A DNA stretch of 64,000 nucleotides from Dysgonomonas sp. UBA7710 (GTDB taxonomy: Bacteria > Bacteroidota > Bacteroidia > Bacteroidales > Dysgonomonadaceae). The DNA lies in assembly GCF_002482385.1 (NCBI RefSeq), contig NZ_DLFW01000045.1, positions 33,744 through 97,743 on the forward strand, in the 5' to 3' direction. This document shows positions 8,958 through 17,218 of this stretch, one piece after another. The notes beneath the pieces were generated by a model, which did no database searches, was not told where the DNA came from, and was given only the letters and a program-made list of their open reading frames with translations. A program made the position numbers and the translations under genes. Positions within the stretch are counted from its first letter, which is position 1. Every line of letters starts with the position of its first letter.

Positions 8958-10701
8958 CCTGGTCTCTTTTTTTAATTTTATTATAAGGGATAATAAAGAA
9001 GAATGTACTTCCCATACCGGGGGCGCTATCCACATCTATTGTTCCTCCCTGTGTCTCTATAAATTCTTTACTGATAGCCAGCCCCAGCCCTGATCCCGAT
9101 TTTAAACTTCCCGGTATTTGAAAATAACGCTCAAATATTTTTTTCTTATATCTGGAATCGATTCCTTTCCCAAAATCCTTTACGGAGAATAAAGCTCCTT
9201 TATTTTCTTTTTTCAAAGAAACAAGAATTTCACCATCTTCCATCGAATAACGGATGGCATTAGTCAGGAAATTAATAAGAACCCATGCTGTTTTTTCTGC
9301 ATCGGCGACAATATCGGGAATATCAGATTCCATATCCACCTGAAGTTTTATTTTCTTTTGCTCTGCCTGTAGTTTTATCGTATCAATAGCATATCTGACT
9401 ATAAGTCCGGGATCTGTCGCCTGAATATTCAATTGAATATTTCCTGTTTCTACCTGAGACATATTCAGTAGTTCTCCGGTGATTTGTAAAAGTCGTGTAC
9501 TGTCTTCTTTTATACCGTCTATTAGTTGTTTTTGTTCATCGTTCAGCAATCCGGTTTCGTTGTGTTCGAGCAATTGTGTACTCATCTTTATCGAAGATAT
9601 AGGAGTCTTCAGTTCGTGCGATATAGTAGCGATAAAGTTCGTCTTAGCCGAGTCCAGTTCTTTGAAAATAGTGATATTCTTTAACAGGATAACATAGCCG
9701 ATTAGTTCAGTTATATTTTCTCCTGTTTTATTAATTTCTATATGGATGATTTCTTTTTCAAAATAAGATTGCTTATCATCAGAGAATATCTTTAACGGTG
9801 CCTCGTCTTTTTTTGTCGAAGGATTAATCAGATCAACAATAAGTGTACGGATCAGATCATTAGTGACAGCGATATCCTGAACCGGTTTATTTAAAATCTC
9901 ATTGCGGGACAGTCCTGTTATTTTTAATGCTTCATCGTTGATGAAAATAATAACTTTATTCTCATCAAGCCCGATAACAGGATCATGCATATTATTGATA
10001 AGCGTTTCAACCCGTTTCTTTTCCTTGAGTATTTTTTCGAGTCTGCTGTTTGAATATTCTTCCAGTTTTTCAGCCATTATATTGAAAGATTTAGCCAGAT
10101 CCCCATATTCGTTATGGCTTTCATAGTTGAGACGTTGCCGGTAATTCTGATTGGCTATTTCTCTTATACTTTCGGTCAATTGAAGGATTGGGTTCGCTAT
10201 GTTCCCGGGTAGTTTGACGAGCAGAACGAAAGCAATAAGAAAACACAAAGCTCCTGTTATAATGATCCAGATAATGGCATTCTCTGCGGTATTATTTGCT
10301 ATCTTACTCTTTTGAACAATAGCATCCATATTGAGTTTCATTAAAGTAGCAATATCCCTTCGTATTATGACCTTGAGGCTGTCATTTCCTGTATCATGCT
10401 TCAAATACGAAAAAAGGTTTGAAATCTGTAATGTTATATCAGATTCTCCTATTTCGGTTTCATTTTTCAGTTGCTTTTTTAAATTTGCTTCAAATGCGGA
10501 TACGGCTCCCGGATCAGTTTTCATTTCATCCAAAGCAAGCAACATATTACGGGAATATTCCAATGTATTGTAATTGGCTATAAGTATATTTCCGGTATCT
10601 TTCCTCAGTCCATTGATATACCAGATGCTAACGCCAGCCAATACTATAATCAGGCAGAAAAGCAATCCTACTCCGGATGTTAATTTGGTTTTTATTTTCA
10701 T
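8935..10701 (-). CDS. Membrane sensor histidine kinase (HAMP-PAS-HisKA-HATPase), partner of the sigma-54 regulator
   Basis: The 588-residue protein has TM1 at about 8-28, an extracytoplasmic sensor segment of about 110 residues and TM2 at about 143-164. These are followed by HAMP (about 165-220), a PAS domain (about 230-345), HisKA with phospho-His H362 in ATISHELKTPISS, and HATPase_c with the N-box NFLTNAIRYS and glycine boxes DFGKGI and GSGLGLAISKEF. The kinase does not resemble the transmembrane or kinase half of KdpD: it has its own periplasmic loop and PAS domain. Its start codon overlaps the stop codon of the KdpD N-terminal gene by 4 nt (ATGA), which indicates translational coupling. 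It should phosphorylate the adjacent NtrC-type regulator. The signal it senses is unknown. Confidence 0.92.
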   Translation of the reverse strand: MKIKTKLTSGVGLLFCLIIVLAGVSIWYINGLRKDTGNILIANYNTLEYSRNMLLALDEMKTDPGAVSAFEANLKKQLKNETEIGESDITLQISNLFSYLKHDTGNDSLKVIIRRDIATLMKLNMDAIVQKSKIANNTAENAIIWIIITGALCFLIAFVLLVKLPGNIANPILQLTESIREIANQNYRQRLNYESHNEYGDLAKSFNIMAEKLEEYSNSRLEKILKEKKRVETLINNMHDPVIGLDENKVIIFINDEALKITGLSRNEILNKPVQDIAVTNDLIRTLIVDLINPSTKKDEAPLKIFSDDKQSYFEKEIIHIEINKTGENITELIGYVILLKNITIFKELDSAKTNFIATISHELKTPISSIKMSTQLLEHNETGLLNDEQKQLIDGIKEDSTRLLQITGELLNMSQVETGNIQLNIQATDPGLIVRYAIDTIKLQAEQKKIKLQVDMESDIPDIVADAEKTAWVLINFLTNAIRYSMEDGEILVSLKKENKGALFSVKDFGKGIDSRYKKKIFERYFQIPGSLKSGSGLGLAISKEFIETQGGTIDVDSAPGMGSTFFFIIPYNKIKKRDQDEKDIID

Positions 10702-11822
10702 GACAGAATAATTATATCTATACCTTCTTTCTTTAATTCACTTAATATCTTCTTATATGTGGCGACATATAATAGCATACGCCATCTGCTAATGTAAGGC
10801 ATTCCGATACAGACTGTAGATACATTTTTCTTAATAGCTTGTTCCAAAATAGCTTTCGGTATATTTTTATGCTTTAATTGTATTACCTGCCCTCCTAATT
10901 CAACAGCCATCTTGAAACTGTTTATTAATTTCCGCTGGCTGTCCAAGGCTATCTTATCAACTTCCTCCTGGGGTGTCTGTACATATAGCACATACCATTC
11001 GCCGCTGTAATAACTGGCCAGACGGGCGGTTTTACGGATTATGTTATTGGCTTTCTTGCCATTACTACCTATACATGCCATAAAGTTTTTATGTAGTCCT
11101 GACTGAGATGAAAATGTTTCATCATCAGCTTTTTTCAGTACATGGCTCGCTACCTCTTTTAAGGCAAGTTCACGTAAGCGAAGTATATGTTCGGTCTTAA
11201 AGAAGTTGGTTAACGCAGCCTGTATCTTATCAAACGGATATATTTTCCCATCTTTAAGCCGGGTCACCAGATCATCTTCAGACAGGTCAATATTTACAAC
11301 TTCATCCGCCATAGCTACAACCCGGTCGGGAATACGTTCACTGACTTCTATGCCTGTAATTTTTCTTACCTCCTCATTCAACCCCTCTATATGCTGGACA
11401 TTTACTGCACTTATCACATTAATGCCGGCTTCGAGTATCTCAAGTATATCCTGCCATCGTTTTTCGTTCTTGCTACCCTCTATATTGGTATGAGCCAGTT
11501 CATCTACAATCACGGCCTCGGGACGTAAATTTATAACAGCCTGCACATCCAGTTCTTCCAGTTCTTTGCCTTTATAAAAGATTTTCCGTCTGGGAATCAC
11601 AGGTATTCCATTCAATAACGCTACAGTTTCCCGTCTGTTGTGAGTTTCAATGTATCCGATTTTGACATCTACACCTCCTTCCAGAAGGATATGTGCTTCC
11701 TGCAACATCCTGTAAGTTTTGCCGACCCCGGCAATCATTCCTATATATAATTTGAATTTACCTCTTTTCGATTGTTTTATCAAATTGAGAAAATATTCAG
11801 CGTTTTTTCTATCCTCATCCAT
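10698..11822 (-). CDS. kdpD: Stand-alone KdpD N-terminal domain protein (KdpD sensor plus USP domain, no kinase)
   Basis: The 374-residue soluble protein contains only the cytoplasmic half of KdpD. The KdpD domain (about 20-230) has Walker A GMIAGVGKT at 28-36 and VIVDELAHTNIEGSK. A universal-stress-protein-like domain (about 245-374) follows, where c-di-AMP or another nucleotide binds in some homologues. The four transmembrane helices and kinase core of full-length KdpD (about 890 residues in E. coli) are absent. The next gene overlaps it by 4 nt and supplies an unrelated membrane kinase. The ORF has a clean start and stop and no frameshift, so this is a genuine short form and not a truncation artefact. 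It probably feeds K+ or nucleotide status into the kinase by protein contact (inference). Confidence 0.9.
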   Translation of the reverse strand: MDEDRKNAEYFLNLIKQSKRGKFKLYIGMIAGVGKTYRMLQEAHILLEGGVDVKIGYIETHNRRETVALLNGIPVIPRRKIFYKGKELEELDVQAVINLRPEAVIVDELAHTNIEGSKNEKRWQDILEILEAGINVISAVNVQHIEGLNEEVRKITGIEVSERIPDRVVAMADEVVNIDLSEDDLVTRLKDGKIYPFDKIQAALTNFFKTEHILRLRELALKEVASHVLKKADDETFSSQSGLHKNFMACIGSNGKKANNIIRKTARLASYYSGEWYVLYVQTPQEEVDKIALDSQRKLINSFKMAVELGGQVIQLKHKNIPKAILEQAIKKNVSTVCIGMPYISRWRMLLYVATYKKILSELKKEGIDIIILS

Positions 11823-11960
11823 CGTTTAGTACGATCTTCAAATTAGTTCTTAAATACTTAGTATAAAAACAATCTGCTTTAAAAGTAGTTTTTTATATAA
11901 AATAAAAGTATAAAAATATCAGTAAACAGTAAATTCAATTAGCAAATGGCATTACAATTA

Positions 11961-12283
11961 TCAGTTAACAACTTGTAAATCATTACTCGTAACTAAAAAA
12001 AGGTAACAAAGGTAACAGGTTTTTCAGTTAACAGTCAACAACTTGTATCTTGTATCTCGTCTACTTGTATCTCTTTCAAAAAAGGTAACAAACGTAACAC
12101 TATTTGCAGTGAACAGTTATCAGTCATCAGTCATCAGTTAACAACTCATAAGATATAAAAACTTTGCGCCTTTGCGTCTCTGCGTGAAACAAAATAAGAC
12201 GCCAGCCAACCCGTAACTCGTAACTGCCCGAAGGGTAAAGTAACTCGTAACTGTTAAAAAGTAACACATGTAACAGTTTTTAC
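11961..12283 (-). repeat. Composite intergenic repeat island, copy A
   Basis: On the minus strand it contains, in order, variants of GTTACCTTTGTTACTTTTT, then TACAAGTAGACAAGATACGA-like units, then TTGTTAACTGTTGACTGT-like units, then the first word again. The same order is found at 27541-27665 and 41041-41221. A separate word at 12158-12189 (ACTTTGCGCCTTTGCGTCTC) is a low-complexity motif I recall from many Bacteroidota gaps. The stretch 11823-12396 has no gene and separates the kdpFABC and regulator operons. Confidence 0.7.
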
Positions 12284-12396
12284 TCATTTTCCGACAGTAA
12301 CTTTTTATTCTTTATATATCACATCAAATGATTTACATACAGATAATTAAATTCATTATTCATTACAAAATTTAAACAGACTCTTAACTGGCTTTA

Positions 12397-12957
12397 TTAT
12401 TTCAAGCTATCCAATGCTATATTTAGCTTTAATACATTGATCTTTTCAGGGCCGAATAAGTCAAATAGTGGTTTTTCAGTTTCCCGGTCAATCAACTCAA
12501 GCAATTTGGATTCTTCTATATTACGGGTCTTTGCTATTCTTTTTACCTGTACTTTTGCTGCCTGTACCGAAAAATGGGGATCAAGGCCGCTTCCGCTGGC
12601 TGTTACCAGATCGACCGGGATTTCAGATTTATTTATTTCGGGATTATGTACAAGGAAGGTATCTATACGAGCCTGAACTTGTGTCAGATATTCTTCGTTG
12701 GATGGTCCTTTATTACTTCCTCCGGAGCCCGCTGCATTGTAACCGATAGCCGATGGTCGTGACCAGAAATATTTATCATCCGTAAATGATTGCCCGATAT
12801 TCGAGTAATATTTTTTCCCATTGAGTTCTATTATCTCTCCCTTGCCTTGATTTGGGGAAAGTTGCGCGATCCCCCAAACCGCAACCGGATATATAACCGC
12901 GAAGAGTAATAGTATAGCGACTGTCAGCCTGATGGCCGGAATAATATGCTGTTTCAT
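12397..12957 (-). CDS. kdpC: Potassium-transporting ATPase subunit KdpC
   Basis: The 186-residue product has one N-terminal membrane helix (about 8-32, TVAILLLFAVIYPVAVWGIA) and an exported domain with family motifs: YFWSRPSAIGYNAAGSGGSNKGPSN, split here as YFWSRPSAIGYN and AGSGGSNKGPSN, then VPVDLVTASGSGLDPH-like SGSGLDPHFSVQAA and VNVLKLNIALD at the end. KdpC is the single-span subunit that stabilises the KdpFABC complex and assists K+ capture and ATP affinity in the inner membrane. It is the last gene of the kdpFABC operon, 14 nt after kdpB. Length matches the family (about 190). Confidence 0.97.
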   Translation of the reverse strand: MKQHIIPAIRLTVAILLLFAVIYPVAVWGIAQLSPNQGKGEIIELNGKKYYSNIGQSFTDDKYFWSRPSAIGYNAAGSGGSNKGPSNEEYLTQVQARIDTFLVHNPEINKSEIPVDLVTASGSGLDPHFSVQAAKVQVKRIAKTRNIEESKLLELIDRETEKPLFDLFGPEKINVLKLNIALDSLK

Positions 12958-12971
12958 TTTTTATATTTTTA

Positions 12972-14987
12972 TCAGATGAATAATGATACGATTATGTCTA
13001 TCAATTTGATTCCTGCAAATGGAACAAGGATTCCACCTAAACCATAGATAAGTAAATTTCGTCTTAACAGAGCCGATGCTCCTATCGGTTTATAGGCAAC
13101 TCCTTTTAATGCCAACGGAATCAGAATGGGAATGATTATTGCATTAAAGATAATAGCTGAAAGGATAGCGCTTTCGGGACTGCTCAGTCTCATGACATTG
13201 AGGCTTTGCAAAGCAGGGATGGCTGTAATGAACAATGCCGGAATAATGGCGAAATACTTAGCGACATCATTCGCAATACTGAATGTAGTAAGCGTACCTC
13301 TAGTCATTAATAACTGTTTACCGATTTCTACCACCTCGATCAGTTTAGTGGGGTCATTATCCAGATCGACCATGTTCCCGGCTTCTTTGGCTGCCTGCGT
13401 TCCACTATTCATGGCTACACCTACATTGGCCTGTGCAAGAGCAGGTGCATCATTTGTGCCGTCACCCATCATTGCAACCAGCCGTCCTTCATTCTGCTCC
13501 TTTTTTATATAGTTCATCTTATCCTCGGGTTTGGCTTCCGCGATAAAATCATCGACTCCGGCTTTTTCCGAAATATATTTTGCAGTCAGCGGATTATCTC
13601 CGGTTACCATCACTGTTTTTATTCCCATTTTGCGTAAGCGTTCAAAGCGTTCATGTATACCCGGTTTAATAATATCCTGCAATTCAATGGTTCCAACGAT
13701 TTTATTATTAACAGCTACAACCAAGGGTGTACCTCCGTTCTCTGAAATTATTTTAACCATGTTGGCAACATCTTCCGGATATGGGTTTCCGTTTCTTTCA
13801 GCTAATGACCGGATAGCATCGGCAGCTCCTTTGCGTATCTGCATATCTCCGACATCAACACCTGAGCAACGTGTCTCTGCTGTGAATTCTATAAACTTGA
13901 AACGGGATGCAGGCATATCGTAATTAGACGGATTCACCTGAGCCAGTTCGACGATTGATTTGCCTTCGGGTGTCTGATCTGCTAATGAGCTTAGAACGGT
14001 AATTCTGACAAACTCATCATTATTTACTCCATCGGCAGGGTAAAAATGAGTTGCTTTACGGTTGCCGATTGTAATAGTCCCTGTCTTATCCAAAAGCAGG
14101 ACATCGATATCTCCCGCGGTTTCTACGGCCTTTCCGCTCTTAGTAATTACATTTGCCCGTAATGCCCTGTCCATACCGGCAATACCTATGGCAGACAATA
14201 ATCCGCCAATGGTTGTGGGAATCAGGCATACAAACAGGGAAATAAATGCTGCAATTGTAATCGATACATTCGCGTAATCGGCAAAAGGCTTCAACGTAAC
14301 GCAGACAATAATAAATACAAGCGTGAATCCCGCTAACAGTATAGTTAAAGCGATCTCATTGGGCGTTTTTTGACGGCTTGCACCTTCTACCAGAGCGATC
14401 ATCTTGTCAAGAAAACTTTCTCCGGACCGGGTTGTAACCTGTACTATTATTTTATCCGACAAAACTTTTGTACCTCCTGTTACCGAACTTTTATCTCCTC
14501 CGGCTTCCCTGATAACGGGTGCGGATTCTCCGGTAATGGCGCTCTCGTCTATTGTCGCCAGCCCTTCAATGATTTCCCCATCGGCAGGAATAATATCTCC
14601 GGCTTCACAAACAAAGATATCTCCTTTCTTTAATAGAGCGGAAGATACGACACTCCCGCCTTGAAGTTTTGCCGGGGTTTCTTCTCTCGTTTTCCGTAGA
14701 CTATCAGCCTGGGCCTTTCCCCGTGCTTCAGCAATAGCTTCAGCAAAATTGGCGAATAATACAGTCGCCAGGAGAACGAGAAAGACAATGAAATTGTATG
14801 CGAAACTACCTTGCGAAGTTTCTCCGGATAAAGTCCATAGGCTAACGAAAAACATAATTATTGTCCCGATCTCCACTGTAAACATAATCGGGTTGCGGAA
14901 CATTATTTTAGGATTCAGTTTCACAAAAGATTGTTTAAGTGCTTCCTGCACTAATCCTTTCTGAAGCAAAGATTGATTCTTATTCAT
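12972..14987 (-). CDS. kdpB: Potassium-transporting P-type ATPase subunit KdpB
   Basis: The 671-residue catalytic subunit of KdpFABC hydrolyses ATP to drive high-affinity K+ import. All P-type landmarks are present: TGES at 152-155 (its Ser is the inhibitory phosphorylation site in E. coli), the KdpB-type IPTTIGGLLSAIG helix near 256, the DKTGT phosphorylation motif with D300, KGAADAIR for nucleotide binding, and MMGDGTNDAPALAQANVGVA with the hinge motif. Length is normal (E. coli 682). It lies 18 nt after kdpA and 14 nt before kdpC. Confidence 0.98.
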   Translation of the reverse strand: MNKNQSLLQKGLVQEALKQSFVKLNPKIMFRNPIMFTVEIGTIIMFFVSLWTLSGETSQGSFAYNFIVFLVLLATVLFANFAEAIAEARGKAQADSLRKTREETPAKLQGGSVVSSALLKKGDIFVCEAGDIIPADGEIIEGLATIDESAITGESAPVIREAGGDKSSVTGGTKVLSDKIIVQVTTRSGESFLDKMIALVEGASRQKTPNEIALTILLAGFTLVFIIVCVTLKPFADYANVSITIAAFISLFVCLIPTTIGGLLSAIGIAGMDRALRANVITKSGKAVETAGDIDVLLLDKTGTITIGNRKATHFYPADGVNNDEFVRITVLSSLADQTPEGKSIVELAQVNPSNYDMPASRFKFIEFTAETRCSGVDVGDMQIRKGAADAIRSLAERNGNPYPEDVANMVKIISENGGTPLVVAVNNKIVGTIELQDIIKPGIHERFERLRKMGIKTVMVTGDNPLTAKYISEKAGVDDFIAEAKPEDKMNYIKKEQNEGRLVAMMGDGTNDAPALAQANVGVAMNSGTQAAKEAGNMVDLDNDPTKLIEVVEIGKQLLMTRGTLTTFSIANDVAKYFAIIPALFITAIPALQSLNVMRLSSPESAILSAIIFNAIIIPILIPLALKGVAYKPIGASALLRRNLLIYGLGGILVPFAGIKLIDIIVSLFI

Positions 14988-15005
14988 ATTTTCTTTAATA
15001 TTATA

Positions 15006-16694
15006 TTAATACAAGGTAAAGTATTCGGCAACAGGCCCTAAGGCAAGAGCAGGTAGAAAGGACAATAATGCGATAATAAGTATAACGGCAAATACCATTG
15101 TGCCAAACGTCGCCGTATCGGTTCTTAATGTACCGTCGCCTTCTGGGATAAATTTCTTTTCAGCTAAAAGTCCGGCAATGGCAACAGGCCCTATTATCGG
15201 AAGAAAACGGGATAATATCAGCACAATTCCGGTACTTATATTCCACCACAGGGTGTTATCACCTAATCCTTCAAATCCACTACCGTTGTTTGCTGAGGAT
15301 GAGGTGTATTCATAAAGTATTTCACTGAAGCCATGGAATCCGGGATTATTAAGAGTGGATGCTCCCTGGTCGGGAAAGGCTGTCGCAAGTGCTGTTCCTG
15401 TCAGAATAAGGAACGGGTGTATCAGCGCAATTATCATCGCTATTTTCATTTCCCGGGCCTCTATCTTTTTCCCTAAGAATTCGGGAGTGCGCCCTACCAT
15501 CAATCCACTGATGAATACAGCGAGGATTATAAATATCAGGAAGTTTAGTATACCTGCACCGACTCCACCATAAAAGCAGTTGACCATCATGGCTAATAAC
15601 TGGTTCATACCCGACAGTGGCATCGTACTATCGTGCATAGAGTTGACAGACCCTGTGGAAATAACGGTGGTGACAATACTCCAGAATCCCGAAGCAGCAG
15701 CTCCTATGCGGGTTTCTTTTCCTTCCATTGCTCCCAATGAATTATCGACGCCCATCGCCGATATGGCGGGATTACCATTTATTTCCATTATTATATTCGG
15801 AATAACAAGTAGTAAGAATCCGATTGTCATTACACCAAGTATCATTCGCGAGAGTCGTCGTCTTCGTGTAAAATAGCCGAAAGCAAATATCATGGCTATC
15901 GGGATAACAAACTGGGCAAACATTTCCGCCATGTTGGTCAGATAAGAAGGATTTTCGAACGGATGAGTTGAGTTAGCCCCGAAGAAACCGCCTCCGTTTG
16001 TTCCGACATGTTTAATGGCTATAAATGCAGCGGCGGGTCCTCTGGATACTTCTACAGTATTTCCTTGTAATGTTGTGATACTGTCTTTTCCTTCGAATGT
16101 CATTGGAGTGCCTTCAAACACAAGTATAATGGCTATAACTAAAGATACAGGTAGTAAAATACGGGTACATGATTTTATGAAATAATTATAGAAATTACCT
16201 AACTGAGTCGTACTTTTATCCCGGAATGCCCTGAATACAACTGCTGCCGCAGCCATACCTGTACCTGCGCTAACAAATTGAAGGAACATCAGCCACATTT
16301 GTCCCAGATATGATATCCCTGTTTCCCCTGAGTAGTGTTGCAGGTCGCAGTTTACCACAAAGGATATAGTTGTATTGAATGCCAGATCAGGAGACATATC
16401 CGGATTACTATCCGGATTCAAAGGAAGACTGCCTTGTGTCATTAAGATCAGCATCCCCAGTAAAAACCAGACAAAATTAATGGTGAGTAATGCTACAAGA
16501 TGTTGCTTCCAGGTCATCTCTGCCAGAGGGTTAATTCCTCCCAATTTATATAATAGCCTGTCTATCGGATTGAAGACGGGATCAAAGAATGTCTTTTTCC
16601 CTCCATAAACTTTTGCGATGTACTTTCCTAAAGGTATTGCCAGAGTTACAGATAGAACAAACATTACAATTATGCCTAAAATTTCTGTGTTCAT
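15006..16694 (-). CDS. kdpA: Potassium-transporting ATPase subunit KdpA (K+ channel-like subunit)
   Basis: The 562-residue polytopic membrane protein binds and translocates K+ within KdpFABC. Selectivity-filter-type segments are visible: TISFVVNCDLQHYSGE, HVGTNGGGFFGANSTHPFENP, TTVISTGSVNSMHDS and SSANNGSGFEGL. These are the four SKT-superfamily P-loops. Length matches the family (about 557-600). It is followed by kdpB after 18 nt and preceded by kdpF after 32 nt. The operon is probably induced at low K+ through the three regulators encoded downstream. Confidence 0.97.
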   Translation of the reverse strand: MNTEILGIIVMFVLSVTLAIPLGKYIAKVYGGKKTFFDPVFNPIDRLLYKLGGINPLAEMTWKQHLVALLTINFVWFLLGMLILMTQGSLPLNPDSNPDMSPDLAFNTTISFVVNCDLQHYSGETGISYLGQMWLMFLQFVSAGTGMAAAAVVFRAFRDKSTTQLGNFYNYFIKSCTRILLPVSLVIAIILVFEGTPMTFEGKDSITTLQGNTVEVSRGPAAAFIAIKHVGTNGGGFFGANSTHPFENPSYLTNMAEMFAQFVIPIAMIFAFGYFTRRRRLSRMILGVMTIGFLLLVIPNIIMEINGNPAISAMGVDNSLGAMEGKETRIGAAASGFWSIVTTVISTGSVNSMHDSTMPLSGMNQLLAMMVNCFYGGVGAGILNFLIFIILAVFISGLMVGRTPEFLGKKIEAREMKIAMIIALIHPFLILTGTALATAFPDQGASTLNNPGFHGFSEILYEYTSSSANNGSGFEGLGDNTLWWNISTGIVLILSRFLPIIGPVAIAGLLAEKKFIPEGDGTLRTDTATFGTMVFAVILIIALLSFLPALALGPVAEYFTLY

Positions 16695-16726
16695 ATTTTC
16701 TTATATTTTTCTTGTCTGTTATTTTA

Positions 16727-16804
16727 TCAGAATTTTTCCGGACGTACCAAAACGTAGCAGATGTAACAAAACACCCCTATTGCTATAATGAATAATGGGA
16801 TCAT
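16727..16804 (-). CDS. kdpF: Potassium-transporting ATPase small subunit KdpF
   Basis: A 25-residue single-helix peptide starts MIPLFIIAIGVFCYICYVLV and ends RPEKF. The terminal pattern Y-x-L-x-x-P-E-K/R-F is the hallmark of KdpF, which stabilises the KdpFABC complex in the membrane. It lies 32 nt upstream of kdpA on the same strand and 11 nt downstream of another microORF. Such genes are easily missed because of their size. The assignment rests on sequence pattern plus position. Confidence 0.88.
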   Translation of the reverse strand: MIPLFIIAIGVFCYICYVLVRPEKF

Positions 16805-16815
16805 AATGGTAAATT

Positions 16816-16899
16816 TTATATTTTTTCAAAAAAATCTATTGTTCTATAAAATAGTCCGAAGCAGGTAATACCTGCTATTACTAATATCACGGTAAGCAT
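16816..16899 (-). CDS. 27-residue membrane microprotein preceding kdpF
   Basis: This is the first ORF after the putative kdp promoter. It encodes MLTVILVIAGITCFGLFYRT followed by IDFFEKI. A hydrophobic helix is followed by an aromatic/charged tail, so a single-span membrane peptide is expected. It ends 11 nt before kdpF and shares the aromatic-Glu-Lys ending style (FFEKI versus PEKF), yet it is clearly a different sequence. It could be a second KdpF-like subunit, a regulator of Kdp or a leader peptide. Evidence is limited to position, hydrophobicity and a clean start and stop. Confidence 0.55.
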   Translation of the reverse strand: MLTVILVIAGITCFGLFYRTIDFFEKI

Positions 16900-16953
16900 A
16901 TTCTTCTTTTTTAGTTATACATATAAAATTCTCTTAATTGTTTCTTTTCTATA

Positions 16954-16970
16954 TGCCATTTATATGCCAA
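16954..16970 (-). promoter_or_regulatory. Putative sigma-54 (-24/-12) promoter of the kdp operon
   Basis: On the minus strand the site reads TTGGCATATAAATGGCA. Compared with the consensus YTGGCACG-N4-TTGCW it keeps the invariant GG and GC at the required 12-nt offset; differences are at the less constrained positions. Transcription would start near 16943, giving a leader of about 44 nt to the first microORF. The regulator encoded downstream carries the GAFTGA sigma-54 motif. Confidence 0.55.
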
Positions 16971-17041
16971 AGAAATGTCTTGATGTGGAATGTGTTGTTG
17001 GTTAGTGTGTTATGGCGAATTTGGCGTGACGGCTAAATCGG

Positions 17042-17088
17042 AATAGCCTATCATAATGAGAGGGATATTCTCATTATGATAGGCTATT
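17042..17088. promoter_or_regulatory. Perfect 20-bp-arm inverted repeat, candidate enhancer for the kdp operon
   Basis: Left arm AATAGCCTATCATAATGAGA, 7-nt spacer GGGATAT, right arm fully complementary. Its centre (17065) is about 122 bp upstream of the expected sigma-54 start site, a usual distance for an NtrC-type enhancer. Neither strand has a U-tract after the stem, so a terminator is less likely, though the convergent-side position after the Crp/Fnr gene at 17219 does not exclude one. Confidence 0.5.
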
Positions 17089-17218
17089 AAATTATGGCTT
17101 GTTAGGAATCCTTTATATTTTCAATCTCTTGAATGGTATGTTTTTCATCTACAATGATCTTTTACATCCATTTGTCAAACCGGTAATCAAAGCTGTGTCG
17201 GTACAGATGAAAAATCTG

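Noticed and set aside
8958..9035. N-terminal extension of the sigma-54 regulator
   Set aside because: The extra 26 residues are not receiver-like, and they overlap the kinase gene more deeply; MKKILLIDDE is the canonical start.
12158..12189. Possible coding or tRNA-like sequence in the ACTTTGCGCCTTTGCG word
   Set aside because: No cloverleaf or frame; it is a low-complexity word seen, as far as I recall, in many intergenic regions.
11961..12283. CRISPR array
   Set aside because: Units are unequal, unit order is mixed and spacers of constant length are absent. No cas genes are in the window.
17042..17088. Rho-independent terminator reading of the 20-bp-arm palindrome
   Set aside because: No U-tract follows on either strand, and the arm length and position fit an enhancer better; kept as regulatory with moderate confidence.
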